Assembly: GCF_001442615.1 (NCBI RefSeq)
Contig: NZ_LMXN01000006.1
Coordinates: 282,893-346,892, forward strand
Direction: 5' to 3'
DNA length: 64,000 bases
Origin: Algoriphagus resistens
GTDB lineage: Bacteria; Bacteroidota; Bacteroidia; Cytophagales; Cyclobacteriaceae
The position numbers and the translations under genes are program-made. The notes below the pieces were generated by a model that made no database searches, was not told where the DNA came from, and saw only the letters and a program-made list of their open reading frames with translations. Of this stretch, positions 19,910 through 29,400 are shown piece after piece (position 1 is the first letter of the stretch; every line of letters begins with the position of its first letter).

Positions 19910-20593
19910 ATGAAAATTATCCTATTTCTACTTATCAGTACCCTATTTGGGGTAATAGCCTGCGAGAAGCAAGCTGATAAAACCACACAAACCTGGTGGA
20001 TCAATTCTGCTAAAATGGACTGTACCGGGGTTGCTCCCATGTCCTGTCTGCAAATACAAAAAGGATCTGAGATCGATCCCAAAGGCTGGGAATTTTTCTA
20101 CAGTGCTATCCAGGGTTTTGACTATGAGCCGGGAAATATCTACCAGATCACTGTAAAGGTCATAGAAAAAGAGATTCCCCTCCCTGCAGATGCTTCTTCT
20201 CAAAATTATGAACTGGTAGAAATCCTCAGTAAAAAACCGGATCCTGCCTTGCGGTTGACTAATAGCTGGAAACTCTTAAAAGTGGGTGATATCGAAAATC
20301 CAACCGGGTTTAAAAACAAAGAAGCATTGATATTTGAGTTTGATGCCTCAAGAAGAACCTATGTCGGAAATATGGGATGTAATTCTGTCCGCGGCGAAAT
20401 CAAGGAAAACAACGGTGAAAAATTACTGCTTGGATCCGGAGCAGCTACGATGATGGCCTGCCCTGATATGGCTGCAGAGCAGGCAATCTCTAAAGCTCTG
20501 CTGGATACACGAGGATATAAACTGGAAAACAACCAACTTTACTTTCTGAATGAAGGCGGGGAAACCTTGATGGTTTTCCAGGCTGTAGATTAA
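19910..20593 (+). CDS. DUF4377 and META domain lipoprotein
   Basis: A 227-residue lipoprotein with lipobox GVIAC (Cys18). Residues about 28-108 match the DUF4377 domain (WWINSAKMDCTGVAPMSC, 'GWEFFYSAIQGFDYEPGN', 'YQITVKV'). Residues about 115-226 are a META/HslJ domain ('NSWKLLKVGD', 'VGNMGCNSVRGEIKENNG', 'TMMACPDMAAEQ'). HslJ-type proteins are envelope proteins of uncertain role, linked to heat and novobiocin tolerance. The dispersed repeat copy A occupies its upstream region. Confidence 0.85.
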   Translation: MKIILFLLISTLFGVIACEKQADKTTQTWWINSAKMDCTGVAPMSCLQIQKGSEIDPKGWEFFYSAIQGFDYEPGNIYQITVKVIEKEIPLPADASSQNYELVEILSKKPDPALRLTNSWKLLKVGDIENPTGFKNKEALIFEFDASRRTYVGNMGCNSVRGEIKENNGEKLLLGSGAATMMACPDMAAEQAISKALLDTRGYKLENNQLYFLNEGGETLMVFQAVD

Positions 20594-20601
20594 GGTTACC
20601 T

Positions 20602-21213
20602 ATGAAAATTATTTGCATTGGCCGTAATTACGCGGCACATATTGAGGAACTGAAAAATGAAACCCCGGGAAATCCGGTAGTATTTCTTAAACCCGATACG
20701 GCGCTGTTAAAAGACGGTGCTCCATTTTTCTATCCTGATTTTTCCCAGAACATCCATCATGAAGCAGAGTTGGTGCTGAAAATTTCCAAGCAGGGAAAAT
20801 ACATACAGAAACAATTTGCACACCGGTATTTTGATGAGATAGGAATCGGGATAGATTTTACTGCCCGTGACCTTCAGGATCAATGCAAGGCCAAGGGATT
20901 ACCTTGGGAAATAGCCAAGGGATTCAATGGTGCTGCTCCCATTGGAAAGTTCAAATCAGTAGAAGATTTTGAAGATCAGAAAAACATAGATTTTCACCTG
21001 ACTATCAATGGAGAAACCCGCCAAAAAGGCAACACGTCACTGATGCTTTTTGATTTTGGGGATATCATAGCCTATGTTTCCCAATTTTTCATGCTAAAAA
21101 CAGGAGACCTCATCTACACCGGCACACCTGCCGGCGTGGGGCCTGTACAGATCGGGGACAAATTGGAAGGATTTATAGGTACGGAAAAGTTATTGGATTT
21201 TGAAGTTAACTAA
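20602..21213 (+). CDS. Fumarylacetoacetate hydrolase family protein
   Basis: FAH-fold hydrolase or decarboxylase of 203 residues, the short form similar to acylpyruvases and oxaloacetate decarboxylases (FAHD1/YcgM). It opens KIICIGRNYAAHIEELKN. Metal ligands are expected in 'IHHEAELVLKI' (two Glu) and 'GIGIDFTARDLQ' (Asp), and the C-terminal 'GDLIYTGTPAGVGPVQIGD' is the family signature. It lies 8 nt after the META gene and overlaps the next gene by 14 nt. Confidence 0.9.
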   Translation: MKIICIGRNYAAHIEELKNETPGNPVVFLKPDTALLKDGAPFFYPDFSQNIHHEAELVLKISKQGKYIQKQFAHRYFDEIGIGIDFTARDLQDQCKAKGLPWEIAKGFNGAAPIGKFKSVEDFEDQKNIDFHLTINGETRQKGNTSLMLFDFGDIIAYVSQFFMLKTGDLIYTGTPAGVGPVQIGDKLEGFIGTEKLLDFEVN

Positions 21214-23074
21214 GTTAAGCTACGCATTCCTTTTTCTTGGATTTATTAATATGTTAGAGTCAACTGCCCAGGTAGTAGATAAAGGCTATTTCAAGAACCC
21301 TATCAATCCAGGAACCAGAAATTATCTATCGGGAAATTTTGCTGAATTGAGACCCAATCACTTCCATACGGGTTTGGATTTTAAAACCGGGGGTCAGGAA
21401 GGGGTCCCTGTTTTGGCAGCGGCAGACGGCTGGGTACACCGGATCAAAATCTCCTCATTTGGCTATGGAAATGTTATCTACCTAAAACATCCAAATGGTA
21501 AAATCACGCTTTACGGTCACTTGCGCAATTTCAATAAGGAGCTCAGTGACTACATGCGCAAGAAAATGTATGCTGCTAAAGCCAATGAACTGGAAGTCTA
21601 TCTTGAGCAGGGAGAGATCCCCGTAAAACAGGGCCAACGGATCGCCGATAGCGGAAATACCGGGGGTTCGGGAGGACCACACCTGCATTTTGAGATCCGG
21701 GATAGCTTGGACCGGGCGATGGATCCACTCTTATTTGGATTCTCCGAAATCATCGATAATACACCTCCGGTTCCCCAAAGCATAGCCATTGTTCCCTTGG
21801 ATATAGATTCCCGCGTGAATGGGAAATTTGCCCGACTAGAAGTCACTCCAGTAGCAAGCGGATCAACTTATCGCCTTCCAAATGATATCAAAATCACTGG
21901 AAAAGTAGGTATAGAAATCCGAAGCTTCGATCAACTCGACGGAGCTAGCAATAGAAATGGTTTTCCTACTTTTGAACTGTTGGATGAAAAAGGGACGCTT
22001 TTCAACCTCACCGTGGATAAGGTTAATTTCAACTATTCCCGACAATTTCTCCAGCATACCTATCAAAATCGCTATACCAGGCTTTATTACCAGAAGAACT
22101 TGAAGTTTGAATTTATCAGTCCTAAATCAGACACAACTGGCCACTTGCAACTAGAACCTGGCATAAAAAAAGCGTTCAGGCTAAAGTTACGGGACGCCTA
22201 TGGAAATGAGCGACAGGTTAGTTTTACGCTACAAGGCCAGGATTTGGAAACCGTGGTAAATGATGGGACTGCACCGGCCAAAGCGTCTTTGGAATACATC
22301 AATAACATTTTGAAAATCAAGGCTCCCGTTACACCAAAAGGAGGCTTGGCAAAGTTTTATCTGGGAGCAAATCAATTTGAAATGCTCCCCGCCTATCAGG
22401 ATACCGATAGCCGTACGTATCTCTGGGACTTGGATTTTGGTATTCCTGAGGAAATTGACATCTGCTCGGAGGTGGTGATCCCAGAGATCAATGCACTTAT
22501 TCCTGCGGGAAAAGAGATCTCCTATTCCGAGAGAAACCTGCAAATGAATTTCAACCACGAAACTGTGCTGGATGATTTATTCCTGAGAGTTTCGCAGTCT
22601 GGATCTGCGGTAAGCCCACATTTGAATGTGAACAGTAACCGGGAATTTCTTTGGAATGCAATGAATATACGTTGGAATTTGCCTGACTATTCCGGAAACA
22701 AGGCACGGTCCCATGCTTATTATACCTCGGGTGGGGCTAAATCTTTTTTGGGAGGAACATGGGAGGGGAACACCCTGGATTTCGGATCCAGATACCTGGG
22801 GGAAATCTCCATTTTGCAAGACGACATCAAGCCCACCATTAAGGTTATCCGCGTCAATTCATCGGAAATCCGTTTTGTAATCCGGGATGAGCTCTCCGGC
22901 ATCGACAGCTATGAAGCCTTTGTAGATGGCAAATGGGTACTGATGAGGTATGAATACAAACAAGCCGTGATTTGGTCCGAAAAACTAACAAATGAACCGT
23001 TCAAAGGAGAAGTTTTGCTAAAAGTTACCGATAAAGCTGGCAATACTGCTGAATGGAAAGGAACGATTGGTTAA
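21200..23074 (+). CDS. Exported M23 (LytM) metallopeptidase with C-terminal beta domains
   Basis: Murein endopeptidase-type protein of 624 residues. The zinc motifs are complete near the N-terminus: PNHFHTGLDFKT (H and D ligands), 'LYGHLRNF' and 'PHLHFEIRDSLD'. About 400 further residues are predicted beta-rich and end in a 'IRFVIRDELSGIDSYEAFVD' module, as in other Bacteroidota M23 proteins. The start is TTG at 21200, overlapping the FAH gene by 14 nt; the next ATG (21251) would remove most of the signal peptide (KLTKLSYAFLFLGFINML). Confidence 0.88.
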   Translation: MKLTKLSYAFLFLGFINMLESTAQVVDKGYFKNPINPGTRNYLSGNFAELRPNHFHTGLDFKTGGQEGVPVLAAADGWVHRIKISSFGYGNVIYLKHPNGKITLYGHLRNFNKELSDYMRKKMYAAKANELEVYLEQGEIPVKQGQRIADSGNTGGSGGPHLHFEIRDSLDRAMDPLLFGFSEIIDNTPPVPQSIAIVPLDIDSRVNGKFARLEVTPVASGSTYRLPNDIKITGKVGIEIRSFDQLDGASNRNGFPTFELLDEKGTLFNLTVDKVNFNYSRQFLQHTYQNRYTRLYYQKNLKFEFISPKSDTTGHLQLEPGIKKAFRLKLRDAYGNERQVSFTLQGQDLETVVNDGTAPAKASLEYINNILKIKAPVTPKGGLAKFYLGANQFEMLPAYQDTDSRTYLWDLDFGIPEEIDICSEVVIPEINALIPAGKEISYSERNLQMNFNHETVLDDLFLRVSQSGSAVSPHLNVNSNREFLWNAMNIRWNLPDYSGNKARSHAYYTSGGAKSFLGGTWEGNTLDFGSRYLGEISILQDDIKPTIKVIRVNSSEIRFVIRDELSGIDSYEAFVDGKWVLMRYEYKQAVIWSEKLTNEPFKGEVLLKVTDKAGNTAEWKGTIG

Positions 23075-23099
23075 ATTAGGCGCCCTAAACAACTAGCAT

Positions 23100-23549
23100 A
23101 TGCAATTAAAAGAAGGCCAAATGGCCCCGGATTTTGAAGCGAATATTGAAACAGGAGAAACGATCAAGCTTTCCGACTATCGAGGGAAAAAGGTGGTCCT
23201 CTATTTTTACCCTAAAGATGCCACACCGGGATGTACTGCCCAGGCATGCAATCTGAGAGATAACTACGAAGAGTTGCAGAAAGCAGGCTATGTGGTTTTT
23301 GGGATCAGTTCAGATGCGGAGAAATCTCATTTGAAGTTTAAAGAAAAGCAAGCCTTGCCTTTTTCTTTGATTGCTGATACTGACCTGAAAGTCCATGAAG
23401 CCTACGGCACCTGGCAAGAAAAAAATACGTTTGGCAAAACCTACATGGGAACCGTCCGAACCACTTTTGTAATAGATGAAGAGGGAATAATCTCCGAAAT
23501 CATAGAAAAAGTAAACACTAAAGATCATACAGCTCAAATACTCAAATAA
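23100..23549 (+). CDS. bcp: Thioredoxin-dependent thiol peroxidase
   Basis: Atypical 2-Cys peroxiredoxin of the BCP/PrxQ group, 149 residues, reducing hydroperoxides with thioredoxin. The peroxidatic cysteine is Cys45 and the resolving one Cys50 in PKDATPGCTAQACNLRD, exactly as in the five-residue spacing class. 'YGTWQEKNTFGKTYMGTVR' and 'TFVIDEEGII' complete the fold. It lies 25 nt after the M23 gene and 11 nt before the transketolase genes. Confidence 0.95.
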   Translation: MQLKEGQMAPDFEANIETGETIKLSDYRGKKVVLYFYPKDATPGCTAQACNLRDNYEELQKAGYVVFGISSDAEKSHLKFKEKQALPFSLIADTDLKVHEAYGTWQEKNTFGKTYMGTVRTTFVIDEEGIISEIIEKVNTKDHTAQILK

Positions 23550-23560
23550 ACCTATTAAAC

Positions 23561-24412
23561 ATGGAAAAAAAATCAATAGAACAACTCGAGCAAATCGCCT
23601 CGCAGGTACGTAGAGATTGCCTCCGTATGGTGCATGCTGTCCAGTCCGGGCACCCGGGGGCATCACTGGGGTGTACTGAGTTTTTTACAGCTCTGTACTT
23701 TGACCAGCTCAATCACGATCCTAATTTCAATATGGAAGGAAAAGGCGAAGATCTCTTCTTCCTTTCCAACGGCCATATTTCACCGGTATGGTATTCGGTG
23801 CTTTCCAGATCAGGCTATTTTTCCCCTGAGGAAATGAATACGTTCAGAAAGCTGAATTCCAGGCTTCAAGGTCACCCTGCGACCGAGGAAGGGCTTCCAG
23901 GAATCAGAATCGCTTCAGGTTCATTGGGACAGGGATTATCTGTGGCAATCGGTGCGGCACAGGCAAAGAAAATCGATGGCGACAAAAGCACCGTGTATGT
24001 GCTGATGGGCGATGGTGAGCAGGAAGAAGGCCAAATCTGGGAAGCTGCAATGTATGCAGCACACTGGAAAGTGGACAATCTGATCGCTACAATAGATCTT
24101 AACAGACAGCAGATCGACGGTGCAACTAAGGACATCATGAATTTGATCGATCTGAGAGCAAAATATGAATCTTTCGGCTGGGAAGTAAATGATATCTTTC
24201 AGGGCAATGACATGAAGTCTGTGGTAGAAGGCCTTGAAAAAGCAAAAGGGCTGAGTCGTCAGGGAAAACCTGTATTGAACCTACTTCATACAGAAATGGG
24301 CTTTGGCGTTGACTTCATGGTGGGTACGCACAAGTGGCATGGCATAGCGCCAAGTGACGAGCAACTCGCAGAAGCTTTAGGACAACTTCCGGAAACTCTT
24401 GGCGATTATTGA
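23561..24412 (+). CDS. Transketolase, N-terminal subunit
   Basis: Thiamine-diphosphate-binding half of a split transketolase (283 residues), which swaps two-carbon units in the pentose phosphate pathway. The ThDP motif spans 'LMGDGEQEEGQIWEAAMYA' to 'ATIDLNRQQIDG' (GDG...N). Other family blocks are 'VQSGHPGASLGCTEFFTAL' and 'GHPATEEGLPGIRIASGSLG'. The C-terminal half is the next gene, 36 nt downstream; the two must assemble to form the active site. Confidence 0.93.
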   Translation: MEKKSIEQLEQIASQVRRDCLRMVHAVQSGHPGASLGCTEFFTALYFDQLNHDPNFNMEGKGEDLFFLSNGHISPVWYSVLSRSGYFSPEEMNTFRKLNSRLQGHPATEEGLPGIRIASGSLGQGLSVAIGAAQAKKIDGDKSTVYVLMGDGEQEEGQIWEAAMYAAHWKVDNLIATIDLNRQQIDGATKDIMNLIDLRAKYESFGWEVNDIFQGNDMKSVVEGLEKAKGLSRQGKPVLNLLHTEMGFGVDFMVGTHKWHGIAPSDEQLAEALGQLPETLGDY

Positions 24413-24448
24413 TCAGGGGATTTTTAGACTATTCAACGAAAAGAAAAC

Positions 24449-25417
24449 ATGGAAAAGACATTGGATTTAAAATTCAACTATACAGAAAAAAAAGATACAC
24501 GCTCAGGCTTCGGTGACGGCTTCCTTGAGGCTGGACGCAGAAATCCAAATGTGGTGGGACTTTGTGCGGATTTGATCGGTTCATTGAAAATGGGTGCGTT
24601 CCAGAAGGAATTTCCTGAAAGATTCTTTCAGACCGGTATCGCTGAGGCAAATATGATGGGCATTGCCGCGGGTATGACCATCAACGGTAAGATCCCTTTC
24701 ACAGGTACTTTCGCCAACTTCTCAACAGGCCGTGTGTACGATCAGATACGTCAGTCAATTGCCTATTCTGGCAAAAACGTGAAAATCTGTGCCTCCCACG
24801 CTGGTTTGACCCTGGGAGAAGACGGTGCTACCCACCAGATTCTGGAAGATGTGGGCATGATGAAAATGCTTCCGCACATGACCGTGATCAATCCTTGTGA
24901 TTATAACCAGACTAAAGCAGCTACCATCGCGATCGCTGATTACGAAGGACCTGTTTACCTGAGGTTTGGACGTCCATCCTGGCCTATTTTCACTGATCCT
25001 GCCCAGAAGTTTGAAATCGGGAAAGCCTGGAAAATGATCGAGGGCACCGATGTGACTATCTTCGCTACCGGGCACTTGGTGTGGGAAGCTGTAGTGGCAG
25101 AAGCAATGCTTAGATCAGAAGGCATTTCTGCCGAGGTGATCAATATCCATACAATTAAGCCGCTGGACCAGGAAGCAATCCTTGATTCTGTTGCTAAAAC
25201 AGGCTGCGCAGTGACTGCCGAAGAACATCAGTACAATGGCGGTCTTGGTGATAGTGTTGCTCAGACACTTGCCCGACATAATCCTGCTCCAGTGGAGTAT
25301 GTAGGTGTAAATGACAGCTTTGGCGAGTCGGGGACACCTACTCAGTTACTGGATAAATACGGACTTGATGCCGCCAATATCGTAGCTGCTGCCAAGAAAG
25401 TATTGGCTAGAAAATAA
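24449..25417 (+). CDS. Transketolase, C-terminal subunit
   Basis: Pyrimidine-binding and C-terminal domains of the split transketolase (322 residues). The conserved glutamate that activates ThDP lies in 'FFQTGIAEANMMGIAAGM'. 'FANFSTGRVYDQIRQSIAY', 'HAGLTLGEDGATHQILED' and 'EEHQYNGGLGDSVAQTLA' are further family blocks. It is cotranscribed with the N-terminal subunit and ends at a strong terminator. Confidence 0.93.
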   Translation: MEKTLDLKFNYTEKKDTRSGFGDGFLEAGRRNPNVVGLCADLIGSLKMGAFQKEFPERFFQTGIAEANMMGIAAGMTINGKIPFTGTFANFSTGRVYDQIRQSIAYSGKNVKICASHAGLTLGEDGATHQILEDVGMMKMLPHMTVINPCDYNQTKAATIAIADYEGPVYLRFGRPSWPIFTDPAQKFEIGKAWKMIEGTDVTIFATGHLVWEAVVAEAMLRSEGISAEVINIHTIKPLDQEAILDSVAKTGCAVTAEEHQYNGGLGDSVAQTLARHNPAPVEYVGVNDSFGESGTPTQLLDKYGLDAANIVAAAKKVLARK

Positions 25418-25454
25418 TAAGATCCCCTTCTACTGAAGGTCCATTAAACCACTT

Positions 25455-25484
25455 AATCCACAGCCATCTAATGGCTGTGGATTT
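25455..25484 (+). terminator. Intrinsic terminator after the transketolase operon
   Basis: AATCCACAGCCAT (25455-25467) pairs perfectly with ATGGCTGTGGATT (25471-25483) around a three-base loop, followed by TTTACTTT. The stem is 13 bp and starts about 40 nt after the transketolase stop. Confidence 0.85.
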
Positions 25485-25631
25485 TACTTTCATCACCCTG
25501 ATGTAAACACATCAAAAATCTCCTCATTTTTATTTTGGCAAGACAATTGAAATACATTTCTTTGAGTAAGAATCAACAAAGATTTCTCATCCAAAATTGC
25601 CGTTTATTCTCACTCACCCTCGCCTATTTCA

Positions 25632-26171
25632 ATGATTAAGCTTACTGACGATATTAGTATCCAGAAACTCACTTTCTCTGATCAACCGGAGTTGCTTGAG
25701 TTGATGCGTGAAATTTACATTCCCTCTTACCAGCATATTTGGTCTGATACAGGCGAATGGTACTTGGAGCAGATGTATAACCCTGAAGCTTTTCGCCAAG
25801 ACCTCGAAGACCCTAAAAGCCATTATTATTTTGTGCTTTATGAGGGGTGGAAAATAGGGATTTTGAAGTATAGCTATCCAGAATCCCCTGCGTTGATTGA
25901 CTTTCCCAATTCCCTAAAGCTACACCGCATTTATATCAGCAAGGAATATCAAGGTAAAGGGATCGCAGCCCGCATCATGAAAATGGTAGAGTCCGTAGCA
26001 CGAGAGCGGAATCTCAACTATATGTGGCTCGAAGTAATGGACACCCAGCTGCAAGCGCAGAAATTCTATAGAAAAATGGGGTTTGAGTGGTTATTTACCT
26101 ATCATTTGGATTACAAAAAGCTTCTCCCTAAATACCGTGGAATTCAGATTTTGAGAAAGTCCTTAACTTGA
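25632..26171 (+). CDS. GNAT family N-acetyltransferase
   Basis: Acetyl-CoA-dependent acyltransferase of 179 residues. Motif A, which binds CoA, is visible as 'LHRIYISKEYQGKGIAARIM' with the Q-G-K-G-I-A loop. 'NYMWLEVMDTQLQAQKFYRK' and 'MGFEWLFTY' form motif B. The N-terminal 'ELMREIYIPSYQHIWSDTGEWYLE' resembles the spermidine/ribosomal-protein acetylating group, but the substrate is unknown. It has its own upstream region after the transketolase terminator. Confidence 0.88.
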   Translation: MIKLTDDISIQKLTFSDQPELLELMREIYIPSYQHIWSDTGEWYLEQMYNPEAFRQDLEDPKSHYYFVLYEGWKIGILKYSYPESPALIDFPNSLKLHRIYISKEYQGKGIAARIMKMVESVARERNLNYMWLEVMDTQLQAQKFYRKMGFEWLFTYHLDYKKLLPKYRGIQILRKSLT

Positions 26172-26390
26172 TCTTCATGTAAGATTGGTCAAATGACTGC
26201 CATTACAGCTCTCCAAATACCATTGGAATAAGGTATTTTAGAAAATGGCCTGTATGCTAAACCCACCCTTTATCCATTGATAGCAGGCATGCCATTTTCT
26301 TCATTGGTCATCTGTTTTTCTGATGACCATACCAAAGGCAAACACAACCAAACTAAACCTTTTTCATATGATTATAATTTGTCTTTTAAG

Positions 26391-26459
26391 GGCCATATGG
26401 AATCTCGCATGCATTATAATCATCCCAGTGTGTGACTCTTGAGTCATGCTCGATTTCAC
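26391..26459 (-). repeat. Dispersed 68-bp repeat, copy B (orphan)
   Basis: Minus-strand copy of the family, almost identical to copy C outside the loop region. It keeps the hairpin GACT-CAAG-AGTC (26436-26447), the GATTATAATGCATGCGAG core and the CCATATGGCC end. Exactly 23 nt downstream on the minus strand is ATG 26367, which reads ATGAAAAAGGTTTAG, a start followed at once by a stop. It therefore appears to have lost its gene. It sits between the GNAT gene and the end of the CHAT gene. Confidence 0.85.
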
Positions 26460-26462
26460 CTA

Positions 26463-29400
26463 TTAAAGAGCTTCTTCCAGTTTTTTCTTAATTTCATTAA
26501 AATCCGCTTTCATTTTAGCTTCAGAATTAATTTTCTCTAAAACTGAACTGATTATCTCAAAATGCTCCAGTTCAGCTATCTTCTGGCCTTTATTACCGGC
26601 CAGCTTCCATAGCTTAAGGTACTCATTAATGATATCTTCTTTTTTAGCCTCGGAAATCCCTATAAGGAATTGCGCTAACATAATATTTGCAAAATGGGCC
26701 ATTTTCCAAAAATCATCAGAGGTTGACTCACTTCCTTCTAATTCATTATAGATTCTTTGAATTGCCTTCCTAGCCTCCAGATCAATATTCTTCAGTCCAC
26801 TTTTGTCCTGCAGTAAAAGATGTAGCCTGGTAAGGGTCAGCCAATTTGTAAGCGGATAGGCATCATTATAGTCAGAGAACTGACTTGCCTGCTTATACGC
26901 ATGGATAGCTTCTGATAGCGCTTTCATCAAATCTTCAACCGGGGCATCCCGGAGAATATGCATTTTCCGTTTGTTTGCACTGCCAATCAAACTCCATCTT
27001 TCGGCACTTTCGCCAAAATGCTTTGCTAATCCTTCAAGATCTACGATGACTTTATCAATCTTTTTGACAGCTTCTTTCAGGCCGATTTTCTTCAACCCAT
27101 ATTGCTGCAAAGAAAGCTTGGCAAGAGTATTACAATACCTTTCAAAACTTTTAATAGTAAATGCTGACTTTTTGGATTTCAGTAATTGTTCGTAGCAAGT
27201 ACATGATTTCTCATATTCCTGCAAGCCAGCATATATATTGGCTGATAGCTCGTAGATATTGTCCGTGAGCATAGCTCTACTTTTCATTTTCTCAAAAACA
27301 GAATCAAGCCTGTCCAGTACTCCATCATGGTTATATTCATTGGAGCCCATAGACTCAAGCGTATTCTGCAACTCAATTTCTACTTCTTCGCAAACCAGCA
27401 ACTCATCATCATTCCTGCTCCAAGCGCCTTCTTCGGACAGCTTATAAAAGGGATCTCCGTAACATTGAAAAGCTCCCCAAGTATTGGTTCTACGGCCATA
27501 TTCCTTATAAATGACTTTCCTGGCGCGCTTGACAGCCTCTCCAAATCCCAAGCCTTCAAACATATTCTCATAGAACTGTTTGGAAAACTCCAAAGCAGCC
27601 GCATCATCCACAGCCCATCCTGCCACCACTACTGCTCTTGCGCCATTGTTGATAAGCTGGGTCCCAATGTTTGCAGCAAATTTATTTCTATACTGACTTC
27701 TCTCTTCGGATCCCCTATCCACCAGTCCCAGGTAGCAGCAGTTCACAAAAACCAATTCCGCCGAGGAGCTCATCCCTGCAATCTGCGCTGGGGTTAAGAA
27801 AGTATCGTTTCCGATTACCATTCCCGTAGCGCGATTGGGGCCATATTTGAAGACTCCGTGCCCAGCGAGATGTATGATTTTATGATTTCTGGAAAAAAGC
27901 TTGAGAATAATATCGGACGCAGTGCTGCTGATTAAGCGCTGAATCTGATAGTTGTTTTTCTTAAGAATATCAACGACGGCCTCAGCTTCCCGTTTGGCAC
28001 CTGGAAGCTGGGGAAAAAACTTATCAAGAATAGGATCTCCAACCACTAAGGCTGATTTTTCCGTTACTCTCGCAATTTTTTTACGGGATTGCATAGTGGT
28101 CAACTGACGGATCATGCCTGTATGCACACAAAGCGGAACTGCATCCAAATCTTCCTGAATCATTTCCCAAGGATATTCTGCTGATGCCAGATCTAATATC
28201 CAAGACACATTATTCAGTCGCTTCACTTCCTCTTTAAACTCATAGGGTATCAATAGCTCAAACATAGTTTTGGCTATCTCAGGAGAATATTGGTTTTCCA
28301 ATGTCATTCTCTTAAGCAAGAGTGCTAAAGTTTTATCATTTGCCGGCATAAATTCCACCTTCTCACTCGCACCGTTTGAAGCAATAGACATCCGAATTGC
28401 TTCCTCCACTTCTTCTATATCTTTGATTTTTAATTCATGGCTTACACTTATTCTGGTCCACCAGTCCTGAGTATTCTCATAAGGGATTCTCCAGCGTCTT
28501 CCCAGTTTATAGTTTAGCCCCTTCTCCTTGAAAGCTACATTAAACTCCTTGCTATCATCAACCTCCAATCGCTTGATAGTTTTCAAAATGGATAAGGCTT
28601 TATCATTGAATATTTCAATAATCTCTATCTCTTCTATGCCTTTTATCTTTCCTTTATAAGCTGACTGGATATTTTTATTTGCTTTCTGTACGCCAAGAAT
28701 AATCGCACGAATAGAACTCTCTGTGGAAAGTCCGCCATAAGCATTTGCTATAGCAATCACTGAAATACCTGAAGTTGGAACGCCCGTCCCATCTAGTTGA
28801 ACCTTTGTATTTCCTTTTTTAATGGTCAAATATCTGGCTACGCCTTTTTCTACGGAATTCATCAGAGCAAATCCTGATAGTTCCCCAGGAACACCCAATC
28901 CTATAATCAATCCTCCCTTAAAAGATGATTTTGTGAAATTTTCATTTAAAACAATTTGATTGCTCCCTATAGGACCTGGGTACAAACCTAAGCCGTGTAA
29001 TCTCGCCAGTTCTCCATCCAGTTGACGGTCAATCGCAAGCTCAGTGGTAAGGATTGCATCAAATTCAAAATGTCCCGCAAGCACAGGATATTTTGCATAT
29101 TTCAGATCTCCATGGCTTACAGTTACTAAAATAGGTTTCTCTTCGTGCCATTTTTCCTCTTCCTCTTCTATTCCCAAAATTGTATGCAGGACCTTTTCCT
29201 CGCTAATATCAAAGATCTCGGTCTCTGATGGAACAAAATCTTTTTCTTCTCCCCGGGTCTTAGGAAGGCTGTTTTGCAGCCTTTTGGTAGTTCCATAGTT
29301 CAGCAAATCCTCAATAGCGGCAAATAGTTTTGTGTCTTTAGAAAGTGAACCATGGGTCACATTGGCATAATACACTTGATTTTTGTCATGGATATCCTTT

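Noticed and set aside
24413..24448. Transketolase as one gene broken in two
   Set aside because: The two halves match the naturally split transketolase subunits found widely in bacteria, each with its own start and intact ends.
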